Part shown: one piece after another, positions 1 through 8,206 of the stretch
Numbering within the stretch: the first letter of the stretch is position 1
Layout of the letters: each line of letters begins with the position of its first letter
Made by a program: the position numbers and the translations under genes
Notes under the pieces: generated by a model
What the model saw: only the letters and a program-made list of their open reading frames with translations
Database searches by the model: none
Told to the model about the DNA's origin: nothing
DNA from: CBDBCU01 sp965242615
GTDB lineage: Bacteria > Chloroflexota > Dehalococcoidia > Lucifugimonadales > UBA3495
Direction of reading: 5' to 3'
DNA: 64,000 nt
NCBI GenBank assembly: GCA_965242615.1
Contig: CBDESR010000005.1
Coordinates: 1,550,001 to 1,614,000 of the forward strand

Positions 1-1385
1 GCCGGCTCTTTTTCGTATTGCTGCAGGGCCGCCCAATCCTGCCGCAAGGTGTCCATTGCCCGGGAATCGGTTTCCCGGCGGCCGTAGTGGGCTTGTTGAA
101 AGCCGCCGACAATGCGCGCGACCGGGGCCGGCGGGAGGGTATCATCCAGCGTATCCTGATGTTCCCGGGGGGTCTGACCGTCAGACTTGGGGCGGCCCAG
201 GTGGTCGGATAATTCCAAAAAGCGGTGATAGACTTCCCGGGGATTTTCCGGTTCCGGGCGTTTGCTTTCATCGGCAGTAGCCTTTTGTACCAGGTTGTGC
301 CACCAGTCGTTGACCGCGCCGAACAAGTCCCGGTTGGCTTTGCCCCAAGTGAACAGGGATTCGCGCACTTCTTGCACCTCGCCGGAACGCCGGAGCAAGC
401 GGCGGAAACGGAAAACCCGGAACAATACCCAACCGGCGAGCAGGGTTGCCGCCATAACGACCAGCCAGCGCAGCAGGGTATAAATCCAGCCGGGCGGGCC
501 GTCGCCCTCGACTTCCTCGAGGTTTTCGTGGAAACGGCGCAGCTGTTCCTGGGCTTCGTCAAGGCCGCTCAAGTCGCCGCCGCCTAATACGGTGGTGAGC
601 CAGTTGCCAAAGGCGACGAGGGCGGCCGCCAGATAGCCCAAGCCTAACAGGATGGGGCGCAGGATCCAGTCGCCAACCCGCCCGGCCGTGCGCAGGATGG
701 CGCGGGTGGCGTCATCCAAGCCGCCCAAGCCGAGGCCGCTGATGAGCAGCGCCAACAGCAGCACCGCGCCGACCATTACGCCGATGGGCAAGAACCACTC
801 CCGGGACATTCCCTGCCCATCGGCGGCCTCGGCGGCAAAACGGGCTAGAGACAATCCCGCCAAGCCTACGGCAAAAAAGCCGATGACCAGCCAGACCGGG
901 ACGATTGCTCCCGGGGTCAGGGCGTCAATAATTACTGCGCCCACTACTACCCCTAATCCCCACTGAAAGGCGCCGCGCACCGTTTCGAGGGTTACTTCGT
1001 CGTGGGCCAGGCTGCTGCCCCGCCACCATAAAGCTACCAGAAAAGCCACCGTCAAGGCCAGGGCAAAGGCGGTCTGAAGGTCGCCGCTGAGGATCCGGCC
1101 CAAGGGCATAAAGCCCATTCCGCTTAAACCGGCTAATAGCAGCAGGGAGAGCAGGCTGAGGGACAAGCCGATGACGCCGCGCAGGTTCAGGGAAAAGCGG
1201 ATCGTCTGGATGTAGAGGGAGAGCAGAAAGGCCCAAGCCAAAGCCAGCAAGACCAGCCAAAGCGGCAGCCGCGCCGCCGCCGTGCCGGTCAAAGTGGTGA
1301 GCAGGGCAATTAGCAGGTAAGCGGCGGCCGCTTCCAGAAACAGGGCGGCGCCGGTGACGGCGCTAGTCCGCCAGAACTGACTCAT
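1..1385 (-). CDS. DUF4129-type multi-pass membrane protein (3' end off window)
   Basis: An open frame of about 461 codons runs leftward from an ATG at 1385 and leaves the window without a stop. The first 300 or so residues are a chain of hydrophobic segments, probably eight to ten membrane helices. A soluble tail follows, with a YHRFLELSDHLG segment and a TPREH motif as in the C-terminal domain of DUF4129 proteins. The start overlaps the end of the DUF58 gene by 23 bp, so the two are translationally coupled. DUF4129 proteins usually accompany DUF58 and MoxR, as here. The biochemical role is unknown; a part in cell-envelope or surface-polymer assembly is only inferred from family context. Confidence 0.8.
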   Translation of the reverse strand, partial: MSQFWRTSAVTGAALFLEAAAAYLLIALLTTLTGTAAARLPLWLVLLALAWAFLLSLYIQTIRFSLNLRGVIGLSLSLLSLLLLAGLSGMGFMPLGRILSGDLQTAFALALTVAFLVALWWRGSSLAHDEVTLETVRGAFQWGLGVVVGAVIIDALTPGAIVPVWLVIGFFAVGLAGLSLARFAAEAADGQGMSREWFLPIGVMVGAVLLLALLISGLGLGGLDDATRAILRTAGRVGDWILRPILLGLGYLAAALVAFGNWLTTVLGGGDLSGLDEAQEQLRRFHENLEEVEGDGPPGWIYTLLRWLVVMAATLLAGWVLFRVFRFRRLLRRSGEVQEVRESLFTWGKANRDLFGAVNDWWHNLVQKATADESKRPEPENPREVYHRFLELSDHLGRPKSDGQTPREHQDTLDDTLPPAPVARIVGGFQQAHYGRRETDSRAMDTLRQDWAALQQYEKEP

Positions 1386-2610
1386 ATTCAGCCGCCGTTT
1401 CCGCTTCGAGAGTGTCAAGAATCGGGCCCAAGGAATGGACGGTTACGCCGGACAAGCGGATTTCCGGGCCGCCATCGCCGGCGTACAGCACAATCACCCG
1501 GTAGCCGCGGGCTTGAAAGACGGCAATTTCATCAGCCAGGGCCCGGGTGACTACCGCCGTAACCAGGGCGACGGTAGCGCCGGGGGGCAGGGAATCCCGC
1601 GCGCTTTGCAGCATATCGACCAGGGTAATCACCGAGTAAGGGCCGGCCATAGCCAAGGCTTCCAGAGTCAAGCCCAACTGCTGGCGGGAACTGCCTAGAG
1701 GTATGCTGATGCCCTTGCCGGAATAGACGGCTACTCCGTTGCTGATTAGCCCGAAACTGTAGCCGGCTTCAGCGCAATAGCCGGCTACCGAGGCCGCCAC
1801 GGTAACCGCCCGCTCAAAACGCCGCCGGTTGCTGCCCTGCCAGGCGAATTCGTTGGTGGTGGCGTTCATTGCAATCAGCACATTCAGGGCTACGGCCGGC
1901 TCGAAGATGCGGGTTTGGAGCAGGGAACGGCGGGCGGTGGCTTTCCAGTCAATATGCTTCATGGGGTCGCGGGGCTGGTAATCCCGCAGCCCCATAAACC
2001 GGCTGGGGTCGGGATAGATGTTCCGCCGCCCTTTGGCTTCGCCTAAAGGGTGTTCCGAGGGGAAAATCAGCCGCCGCAAGTCCACGACCCGGGGATAGAC
2101 AAGGATATGGTCAACGCCGGTTTGCCGGGTTTCGGCGGCGGTGAAGCCGAAAATGTCGCCGCTGCGCAGCCGGGCCGGGCCGATGCGGTGGTAGCCCCGG
2201 GCCAGGCAATGGAGTTGATACTTCCAAGTTACTTGTTGATAGGGCAGGAGGGAAGTGGTGATGCGGTGTTCCCGGGAGGCTTCCATTCCGGTGCCGCGCA
2301 CCGTGGCGCCGGGCAAGTCCAGTTCCGGCGGGAAGTTATCCTGAATATCGACCCAGATTAGGGGGACGATTTTGTCGTTAGCCAGGGTAACGGTGTATTC
2401 CAGGGCGTCGCCGACGAAGGCCCGGTTGCGGGAGAGGCCGCGCCAATGGTTCACTTCGCGAAAGGCGAAGCGATCCCAGAACTTGGCTAAGGCCCAGACG
2501 ATAAGCACCAATGCGCCGACAATCAGCAGCAGCCCCAGGCTGGCGACCAGCCCGATAAAGAGCAGCAGCCCGCCGATAAAAGGCCAGAAATCGTTAAGCA
2601 TAACCTGCAC
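1363..2610 (-). CDS. DUF58 domain-containing membrane-anchored protein
   Basis: A 415-residue protein. Residues 8-45 form a long hydrophobic hairpin that should anchor it in the membrane. The DUF58 signature lies at 209-230, with the characteristic PRDPMKHIDWKATARR run. The C-terminal 150 residues resemble the von Willebrand A-like fold seen in this family. The start is a GTG at 2610, with an ATG three codons later as an alternative. It lies between a MoxR ATPase (upstream) and a DUF4129 protein (downstream, overlapping by 23 bp), the usual three-gene module. MoxR ATPases act as chaperones for VWA-type partners, so this protein is the probable MoxR client. Confidence 0.88.
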   Translation of the reverse strand: MQVMLNDFWPFIGGLLLFIGLVASLGLLLIVGALVLIVWALAKFWDRFAFREVNHWRGLSRNRAFVGDALEYTVTLANDKIVPLIWVDIQDNFPPELDLPGATVRGTGMEASREHRITTSLLPYQQVTWKYQLHCLARGYHRIGPARLRSGDIFGFTAAETRQTGVDHILVYPRVVDLRRLIFPSEHPLGEAKGRRNIYPDPSRFMGLRDYQPRDPMKHIDWKATARRSLLQTRIFEPAVALNVLIAMNATTNEFAWQGSNRRRFERAVTVAASVAGYCAEAGYSFGLISNGVAVYSGKGISIPLGSSRQQLGLTLEALAMAGPYSVITLVDMLQSARDSLPPGATVALVTAVVTRALADEIAVFQARGYRVIVLYAGDGGPEIRLSGVTVHSLGPILDTLEAETAAEYESVLAD

Positions 2611-2616
2611 CGGTAC

Positions 2617-2761
2617 GTAGCGACTTGCTTACCGCTATTTCCGTGAAAAGGAGAATCCAGAGGCAACGGCATTTCTGGATTCCCAATTTCGTGGGAAGGA
2701 CGGTTGCGATCCAAGGTTGCCGGTTTCGTGGGAAGGAGGGTTGCTATCCAGGGTTGCCGGT
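2617..2761. repeat. Degenerate dispersed palindromic repeat (R1a) with 37-bp tandem duplication of its end
   Basis: The spacer between the moxR and DUF58 genes contains a worn copy of the R1 repeat (see 7423-7516). It opens with CGACTTGCTTACCG, followed by TTCCGTGAAAAGGAGAATCC and, inverted, CTGGATTCCC plus TTTCGTGGGAAGG. The last part, starting TTTCGTGGGAAGGA and ending GGTTGCCGG, occurs twice in tandem at about 2688-2724 and 2725-2761. It sits inside what should be one transcript, so the hairpin would lie in the mRNA between moxR and the DUF58 gene. Confidence 0.6.
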
Positions 2762-2766
2762 CGCGG

Positions 2767-3732
2767 CTAGACCGGCACCGTTACCTGCTCGAGTAGGTCC
2801 GCGATGATGCCGGCGGCGGTGCGTTCCCGCAGCCGGGCTTGGGATTTGACAATGACCCGGTGTCCCAAGGTATAGGGGGCTAAGGTTTTGATTTCGTCCG
2901 GGGTAACATACTCCCGGCCGCGGAGCAGGGACAAGGCTTGACTGCACCGGTATAAGCCCATCGTGGCGCGGGGGCTGGCGCCCAATTCCACATCCGGGTG
3001 CTGCCGGGTAGCCTGCACGATGCGGACGGCGTAGTTGCGCAGTACCGGGTCGACATAGACCCGGCGGGTCAAGCCCTGAAACTCGAGGATTTCAGCGGCG
3101 GTAGTAACCGGGCGCAGGTCGGCCAAGGGTTCCGCCTGCTCAAAGCGCAGCAGCATTTCCTCCTCCTCGGCTTCGGCCGGGTAGCCCAATTGCAGGCGGA
3201 GCAGGAAACGGTCCAGTTGGGCTTCGGGCAAGGGGAAAGTGCCTTCCAGTTCAATGGGGTTTTGGGTGGCGATGACGAGAAAGGGCGTGGGTAGCGGCAC
3301 GGTGGTTTCGTCGATGGTCAACTGCCCTTCGGCCATAGCTTCCAGCAGGGCCGACTGGGTGCGGGGGGTGGCGCGGTTGATTTCGTCAGCCAGCACGATT
3401 TGGGCGATAATGGGGCCGGGGCGGAACTCGAATTCGCCGCTTTTCTGGCTGTAGTAATGGATGCCGGTAATGTCCGCCGGCATCAAGTCCGGGGTGAACT
3501 GGATCCGCTTGAAAGCGCAATCGAGGGAGTTAGCGAGGGCCCGGGCCAGGGTAGTTTTGCCGATGCCCGGCACATCCTCGACCAGGATATGCCCGCCGCT
3601 AAGCACGGCGGCGAGGGTCAACTCGACTACAGCGACTTTGCCGACCAGAACCTGGCCGACGCTGGCTTTGATGCGCGCCATAGCGTCGGCGACCCGGCGG
3701 ACGGTTTCGGGGCTGAGGATGTGGGTGGTCAT
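2767..3732 (-). CDS. MoxR-family AAA+ ATPase
   Basis: A 321-residue AAA+ ATPase. Walker A is at 53-61 (PGIGKTT), Walker B at 112-120 (IVLADEINR), sensor 1 at about 155-159 (ATQNP), and the arginine-bearing QLDRF segment follows near 172. Length and motifs fit MoxR proper. It begins 4 bp after the stop of the nucleotidyltransferase gene and precedes the DUF58 and DUF4129 genes, so all four are probably one leftward operon. MoxR proteins remodel or help mature partner proteins using ATP; the likely partner is the adjacent DUF58 protein. Confidence 0.92.
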   Translation of the reverse strand: MTTHILSPETVRRVADAMARIKASVGQVLVGKVAVVELTLAAVLSGGHILVEDVPGIGKTTLARALANSLDCAFKRIQFTPDLMPADITGIHYYSQKSGEFEFRPGPIIAQIVLADEINRATPRTQSALLEAMAEGQLTIDETTVPLPTPFLVIATQNPIELEGTFPLPEAQLDRFLLRLQLGYPAEAEEEEMLLRFEQAEPLADLRPVTTAAEILEFQGLTRRVYVDPVLRNYAVRIVQATRQHPDVELGASPRATMGLYRCSQALSLLRGREYVTPDEIKTLAPYTLGHRVIVKSQARLRERTAAGIIADLLEQVTVPV

Positions 3733-3736
3733 CGGG

Positions 3737-4474
3737 TCAACCTGGAGACGCGGATAGCGGCGCGGCGGCCGGGCGGCGCGCTTTCAGAAAATCCTCGGCT
3801 TCGCGCAAATCCTTAAAGGAATCGACGCTGCGCCAGAACTCCCGGGTGGGAAAGGCGGCGATGCGCCCCTGCTGCGCCAATGGGGGAAAGGTTGCGGTTT
3901 CGTGGTCGCCCAAGGCCGGGAGCAGCGGGGCGATGCGGCGGTCAAAGATATAGATGCCGGCGTTAATCCAGTGCGGCAGTTCTACCTTTTCCCGAAAGGC
4001 GGCTATGCCATCATCATCGACCAGTTCGACAATTCCGTAGGGGCTGACCATTGGCGTAACCATAAGGGTGGCCAGATGGGCGGGATGGGCGGCTTGACGG
4101 CGGCGGTAGGCGTCAACTATCGCTGTCGGGTCGGCGGCGGTGATAATATCGCCGTTCAGGACAAAGACGGCAGCCGCGGTTTCGGGAACCTGGTTAAAGC
4201 CCTGCCGGATCGCGCCGCCCCGGCCCAGGGGGGAATCCTCGATGCTGTAGTAAGCCCGGATGCCGAAATCGCCGCCGTCCCCGAAATGGGCTTTGACCTG
4301 CTGCCAGCGATAGCTCACCAGAAAGACCACATCGGAAACGCCGGCTTGCCGCAGCCACTCTACTTGGTGTTCCAGAAGGGGCTTGCCGGCCAGCGATACC
4401 ATAGGCTTGGGCAAAGCGTCGGTCAAGGGCCGCAGCCGTTCTCCCTTGCCCCCAGCCAGTATCAAAGCAAACAT
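3737..4474 (-). CDS. NDP-sugar pyrophosphorylase-like nucleotidyltransferase
   Basis: A 245-residue protein with the nucleotidyltransferase signature LAGGKGERLRPLT at 6-18, a KPM segment at 23-25 and the metal-binding LNGDI near 104. It lacks the C-terminal left-handed helix of the larger enzymes, which suggests a mannose-1-phosphate guanylyltransferase-like or heptose-phosphate-type enzyme. These transfer NMP from an NTP to a sugar 1-phosphate; the actual sugar cannot be read from the sequence. It is the first gene of the leftward operon with moxR (4-bp gap). A TATAGT-like -10 on the minus strand near 4506-4511 could drive the operon. Confidence 0.85.
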   Translation of the reverse strand: MFALILAGGKGERLRPLTDALPKPMVSLAGKPLLEHQVEWLRQAGVSDVVFLVSYRWQQVKAHFGDGGDFGIRAYYSIEDSPLGRGGAIRQGFNQVPETAAAVFVLNGDIITAADPTAIVDAYRRRQAAHPAHLATLMVTPMVSPYGIVELVDDDGIAAFREKVELPHWINAGIYIFDRRIAPLLPALGDHETATFPPLAQQGRIAAFPTREFWRSVDSFKDLREAEDFLKARRPAAAPLSASPG

Positions 4475-4545
4475 AAAGCCCCCGCCGCGTCAGCAGTTGG
4501 GGGGTACTATAGCGGGCAGGGGCGGATAGGTCAAATGGGGGAGGG

Positions 4546-4950
4546 CTACCAGATGGTTTGCAACTGGGTTAATGCCCGGAGCCGGCTATCCCGGGTCAAC
4601 AGCGGGGCATTGCGGTACAGGGATTCCGCCGCAATCAGGCGGTCGTGGATGTCGGGTATTTCCGGCAGGCGTTCCAACAACATCAGTTGCGCGATGCCCA
4701 AGTTGGATAGCTCTACGCTGACCACCGATGCCAAGTCTTGGAGCAGGACATCGGGAGGAGTGGGACGGTTTTCTTTGACGGAAAGGAAGTAAAACTCGGC
4801 CGCAACGATGGCCGGAATGACGATAACCGCATTGCCGGTTGCGGCCAATCGGAAAAGGTCCGCGGCAGTTGTCGAGAGCCGATAGGGCGCTGTGAGATAC
4901 CACCACAGGGCGTGGGTATCCGCTACATACTGAATACGACTACTCTGCAT
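4546..4950 (-). CDS. PIN-domain (VapC-like) toxin of a type II toxin-antitoxin pair
   Basis: A 134-residue PIN domain using the ATG at 4950, which overlaps the antitoxin stop by 11 bp; longer in-frame starts lie deep inside the antitoxin gene. Acidic residues expected for the PIN metal site are present: D in VADTHALWW at the N terminus, E in AAEFYFL, D in IPDIHDRLIAA and D in LLTRDSRL. PIN toxins are ribonucleases that cut tRNA or mRNA when the antitoxin is lost. The overlap with the upstream Phd-like gene supports a cotranscribed pair. Confidence 0.87.
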   Translation of the reverse strand: MQSSRIQYVADTHALWWYLTAPYRLSTTAADLFRLAATGNAVIVIPAIVAAEFYFLSVKENRPTPPDVLLQDLASVVSVELSNLGIAQLMLLERLPEIPDIHDRLIAAESLYRNAPLLTRDSRLRALTQLQTIW

Positions 4951-5209
4951 CGTCCGCATCCGGCAGGGGGCGGACTTTCCAGAAACCCTTGATGGTGGCT
5001 TGAAGTTCATCGAAGTCCCGGTCGGGAAGGGACTGGTACTTTTCCCGGAGGGCGGCCAATGCCGGGTTTTCCTCGGCGGGCGGGGGGACGGGGGTGAGTT
5101 TCCCGCACGGTTTGCCCCGGCGGGTGATTATTACTTCCTCGCCGTTTTCCAGGTTGCGGAGGATTTCGCTGACCCGGGATTTGAATTCGCGGATGCCGTA
5201 GGTGGTCAT
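4940..5209 (-). CDS. Phd/YefM-family antitoxin
   Basis: An 89-residue protein opening with MTTYGIREFKSRVSEILRNL and followed by GEEVIITRRGKPCGKL, the standard Phd/YefM DNA-binding and dimer fold. The C-terminal half is charged and probably disordered, the part that wraps the toxin. It precedes and overlaps the PIN toxin gene. Such antitoxins usually repress their own promoter together with the toxin. Confidence 0.9.
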   Translation of the reverse strand: MTTYGIREFKSRVSEILRNLENGEEVIITRRGKPCGKLTPVPPPAEENPALAALREKYQSLPDRDFDELQATIKGFWKVRPLPDADDAE

Positions 5210-5307
5210 AAAACCCTCGACAGGGGCGGCCGGCCGGTTGGCGGTGGCGTTTTGCGGGTTTGCGGCTTGGGGAAGGGAGTTGCGGGATACCGGATTGGGG
5301 GAACGGC

Positions 5308-5381
5308 TGGCTGCCCGGCCGGGGTTCGAACCCAGACTTACAGCTCCAAAGGCTGACGTGCTACCGTTACACTACCGGGCA
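5308..5381 (-). tRNA. tRNA-Gln (anticodon UUG)
   Basis: On the minus strand the acceptor stem TGCCCGG pairs with CCGGGCA, the D arm has a GTG/CAC stem and the T arm carries TTCGAAC. The anticodon loop CTTTGGA puts UUG at 34-36 (plus-strand CAA at 5347-5349). The CCA end is encoded at 5308-5310. The anticodon stem has one T-T mismatch at its base. A minus-strand TATACC box with upstream TGC lies near 5412-5425. Confidence 0.9.
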
Positions 5382-5658
5382 GGGTTGCGGAAACCGGGGG
5401 ATGGTGGGCACTACGGTATAGCATATACTATTTTGCCGCTATAGATCCGTTTAGTCAAGGGGTGGACGGGACGGGGGATGCGCTATAATGGGCGGCGATA
5501 TTCGGCGGCATCAGCGGTTACCCCAATCTTTACGCCCAACTGGATTGGATTAAGCCCCAATCCGATCCGCGGCGGTTCAGCTTTTTTGCAATCCGCTCCC
5601 TGCCCACACTTCCGGAAACCGGCGCCGGCGCGGGCCGTTCCCCCCAAGCACCTCCCCC

Positions 5659-7251
5659 TTAAAACCCCACCGCGCAGCCATCTTTCCGCGGCTCGGAGCC
5701 AGCCCACAGCACCCCCGTATCCGGGTGACGGCGGATTATTTGGCCGCCGCCCATTCCGACCCGGGCGTGGCCGCTAATCCGTTGCAGCTGATGCCCCCGG
5801 CTTTGCAATCCCCGCATAACTTCCGGCGCCAAGCCCTCCTCAATCAGCGTGGTGTCGCCGATAACCTGAAAGCGCAGGGCGTTCAACGCCTGCTGCGGCT
5901 CCATTCCAAAGTCGGTCAGGTTACAGATAACCTGCAAATGCCCCTGCGGCTGCATAAATCCGCCCATCACGCCATAGCAGAGATACAGCTCCCCGTCCCG
6001 CGTCGCCATTGCCGGAATGATGGTGTGGTAAGGCCGCTTGCCCGGCGCCAGGGCGTTGGGATGTTCCGGCTCCAGGGAAAAGAGAGACGCCCGGTTTTGC
6101 AGGACAATGCCGGTGTCCGGCACGACCAGGCCGCTGCCGAAGTTGATGTAGATGCTGTTAATAAAGGAACAGGCGTTGCCCTGCCCGTCGATGCAGCTGA
6201 TATAGACGGTATCGCCGCCGATATTGATGTCGCCAAAAGGGGCATAATCCATCGCCCGGGCCGGGTCGATGAGTTGGCGGCGTTGGGCGGCGTAGTCCTT
6301 GGCGGTCAGTTGGGCAATGGGAACGGCGGCTTGGCGGGGGTCGGCTACATAGCGGTAAGCATCGGCGAATGCCAAGCGCATCGCCTCGATAAGGTGATGA
6401 TAGGCGTCCACCGTTTGCGCCCCCATTCCCTTAAGGTCAAACCCCTCGACAATGTTCAGCGCCTCTAATGCGGCGATACCCTGGCCGTTGGGCGGACATT
6501 CCCAGCAGGTAACGCCCCGGTAGTCGGTAGCGATGGGTTCATCCCAATCGGAGGTATGCGCCGCCAGGTCGTCGGTAGTAATCCAACCACCCTGTTCCTG
6601 CACAAAATCGGCGATTTTAGCAGCGATTTCCCCGCGATAAAAGGCGTCAGAACCGCCCGCGGCAACGGCGCGCAGAGTACGCGCCAAAGTGGGCAGGCGC
6701 ATCACTTCCCCCTGCCGCGGCGGCCGCCCGTTGAGCAGCATTTCCTGTCCCGAGGGCAAGGCAGCCAGGCGGGACTGCTGCCCCGACCACTGGTAAGCGA
6801 TATAGTCGGTAACGGGAAAGCCTTCCTCGGCGTAGCGGATGGCCGGCTGCAAGACTTCGGCAAGGGGCATTGTGCCGTAGGCGTTAATGATGGTTTCCCA
6901 ACCGTGCACCGTGCCGGGGATGGATACGGAAAAGACGCCGTCAGTAGACATTTGGGCGTAGCCGGCGGCGCGCAATTGGTCAAGAGACGCCGCCGCCGGG
7001 GCCCGGCCGCTGCCGTTCAGGGCGCGCACCTGCTTTTCCCGATCCAGCCAAATCAGGGCGAACAGATCGCCGCCCACGCCGGTGGATTCCGGTTCGACCA
7101 CATTAAGGGCGGCGGCGGCGGCTACGGCGGCGTCCACCGCATTGCCACCGTTAATCAGCATTTGCAGACCGGCTTGGGCGGCCAGCGGCTGGCTGGTCGC
7201 TACCATTCCATTTTTAGCCAGAACCGGAGAACGCCGGGAGTCAAAGAACAT
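5659..7251 (-). CDS. Gamma-glutamyltransferase family protein
   Basis: A 530-residue Ntn-hydrolase precursor. The autoprocessing site and nucleophile should be Thr348 in GGDTVYISCIDGQGNACSF; this replaces the more usual DTTH, a variation common in bacterial homologues. The conserved GGVGGD-like segment (STGVGGDLF) is at 57-64 and a MQPQGHLQV motif lies near the C terminus. The family moves the gamma-glutamyl group of glutathione or related compounds to water or amino acids. No signal peptide is obvious, so it may be cytoplasmic. It is transcribed alone; a TGCTACACT extended -10 lies on the minus strand at about 7362-7370. Confidence 0.9.
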   Translation of the reverse strand: MFFDSRRSPVLAKNGMVATSQPLAAQAGLQMLINGGNAVDAAVAAAAALNVVEPESTGVGGDLFALIWLDREKQVRALNGSGRAPAAASLDQLRAAGYAQMSTDGVFSVSIPGTVHGWETIINAYGTMPLAEVLQPAIRYAEEGFPVTDYIAYQWSGQQSRLAALPSGQEMLLNGRPPRQGEVMRLPTLARTLRAVAAGGSDAFYRGEIAAKIADFVQEQGGWITTDDLAAHTSDWDEPIATDYRGVTCWECPPNGQGIAALEALNIVEGFDLKGMGAQTVDAYHHLIEAMRLAFADAYRYVADPRQAAVPIAQLTAKDYAAQRRQLIDPARAMDYAPFGDINIGGDTVYISCIDGQGNACSFINSIYINFGSGLVVPDTGIVLQNRASLFSLEPEHPNALAPGKRPYHTIIPAMATRDGELYLCYGVMGGFMQPQGHLQVICNLTDFGMEPQQALNALRFQVIGDTTLIEEGLAPEVMRGLQSRGHQLQRISGHARVGMGGGQIIRRHPDTGVLWAGSEPRKDGCAVGF

Positions 7252-7677
7252 AGCCGGTTACGCTCCATCTATTGCCGGGATAGGGGATGGGGATTCCTTG
7301 CCGGGGACGAGCCGGGACTGATTGCTGGGGATTTGCCGGGATTGCTTGCGCGGCGGGGATAGTGTAGCACAAAGCCGGCGGTTATTGCCGGGACGGCCGT
7401 GGGATGTGGGGCAGGTCTATCGCATATACCCGGCGACTTGCTTATCGTCATTCCCGTGAAAACGGGAATCCAGAGTCCCCGGACGATCTGGATTCCCCCT
7501 TTCGTGGGAATGACGATTTCGATGTGCGATAGCCTTGGGCTTTGCTCGGTTGCGGCTGAAGTTGGGTTAATGCCAAGCCGTAAAACCCTATACCCCGCCG
7601 CTATTGCCGGTTATAATGCCCGGCAAAGCATACTCCAACCACGCGGCCGGCGCGGCCGCGAAAGGAACGGTTAAACA
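7252..7677. other. 426-bp intergenic region between divergent genes
   Basis: The left part holds the minus-strand promoter area of the gamma-glutamyltransferase gene and short direct repeats of the type TTGCCGGGAT. The middle is a full copy of repeat R1 (7423-7516). The right part holds a TTATAAT -10-like box at about 7612-7618 that may serve the gene at 7678. No coding potential was found. Confidence 0.6.
7423..7516. repeat. Dispersed palindromic repeat R1b (best-preserved copy)
   Basis: The copy begins CTATCGCATATACCCGGCG and ACTTGCTTATCG, then CGTCATTCCCGTGAAAACGG GAATCCAG (a small hairpin), a short variable centre, and the inverted half TCTGGATTCCC plus TTTCGTGGGAATGACG. The outer arms CGTCATTCCC and GGGAATGACG pair. 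Related copies lie at 2617-2706, 51668-51773 (inverted) and 53508-53541 (partial). The ATTCCC...GGGAAT core resembles short repeats found in many bacterial genomes, such as dRS3 of Neisseria. Confidence 0.8.
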
Positions 7678-8127
7678 ATGGCCGATAACAAGTTCACCAC
7701 CTGGGTTCACGGGGCCAGTATGCAGGTGGAATATCCCAACCGCATTACTGCGGTGCGGCACACCGGCCCCTTTGTCCGCATCGAGGGGGCGGCCGGGCAA
7801 AACACCTGGCTGCACTTTCCGGTGGCTACGATGACCCAATGCAACGGCGAAGGCGTGCGGGTCGAGGCGGTACTGGTCAGCTTTCGCACCCGGCCTTACG
7901 CCGTAGTCCACGAGGTAATTCTGTACGACGGGGAAAAGCGGATTGCCGAACATACCGACCTGGGCTTGCAGGGCGATCACTTGTCGGCCCGGTTTGCGGT
8001 ACCCGGCGCGCCGGAGGTACAGCGGGGGCTGAATGTGACCGTCGGGGTAACTTTCCCGCCCGGGGCGCCGGAGGTGCGGGCAATGCAGTTGGAAATAGTG
8101 GGCGTGGGCGTCGAGTTTGCCGGGTAG
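7678..8127 (+). CDS. Uncharacterised 149-residue beta-rich protein
   Basis: The ATG at 7678 follows an AAAGGAA Shine-Dalgarno at a suitable distance. The protein opens with a WVHGASMQVEYPNRI segment and then has alternating hydrophobic strands and an LHFPVAT stretch. There is no signal peptide, membrane helix or cysteine pair. It looks like a small all-beta domain, possibly of the DUF6623 kind found in environmental bacteria; that assignment is from memory and weak. It is a single-gene unit facing the arylsulfotransferase-like gene. Function unknown. Confidence 0.7.
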   Translation: MADNKFTTWVHGASMQVEYPNRITAVRHTGPFVRIEGAAGQNTWLHFPVATMTQCNGEGVRVEAVLVSFRTRPYAVVHEVILYDGEKRIAEHTDLGLQGDHLSARFAVPGAPEVQRGLNVTVGVTFPPGAPEVRAMQLEIVGVGVEFAG

Positions 8128-8159
8128 CGGTTGGCTTGGCTTTTGCCCGGTATTCCGCT

Positions 8160-8182
8160 CATCCTGAATTTGTCGCAGGATG
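8160..8182. terminator. Stem-loop between convergent genes
   Basis: CATCCTG (8160-8166) pairs with CAGGATG (8176-8182) across a 9-nt loop, between the stop at 8127 and the leftward gene ending at 8207. The sequence resembles the common CATCCTGA...AGGATG repeat; a partial relative lies at about 55393-55410. No T-run follows, so any terminator role is tentative. Confidence 0.4.
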
Positions 8183-8206
8183 GGGAAGTGCCGGGGCAAA
8201 GGATTT

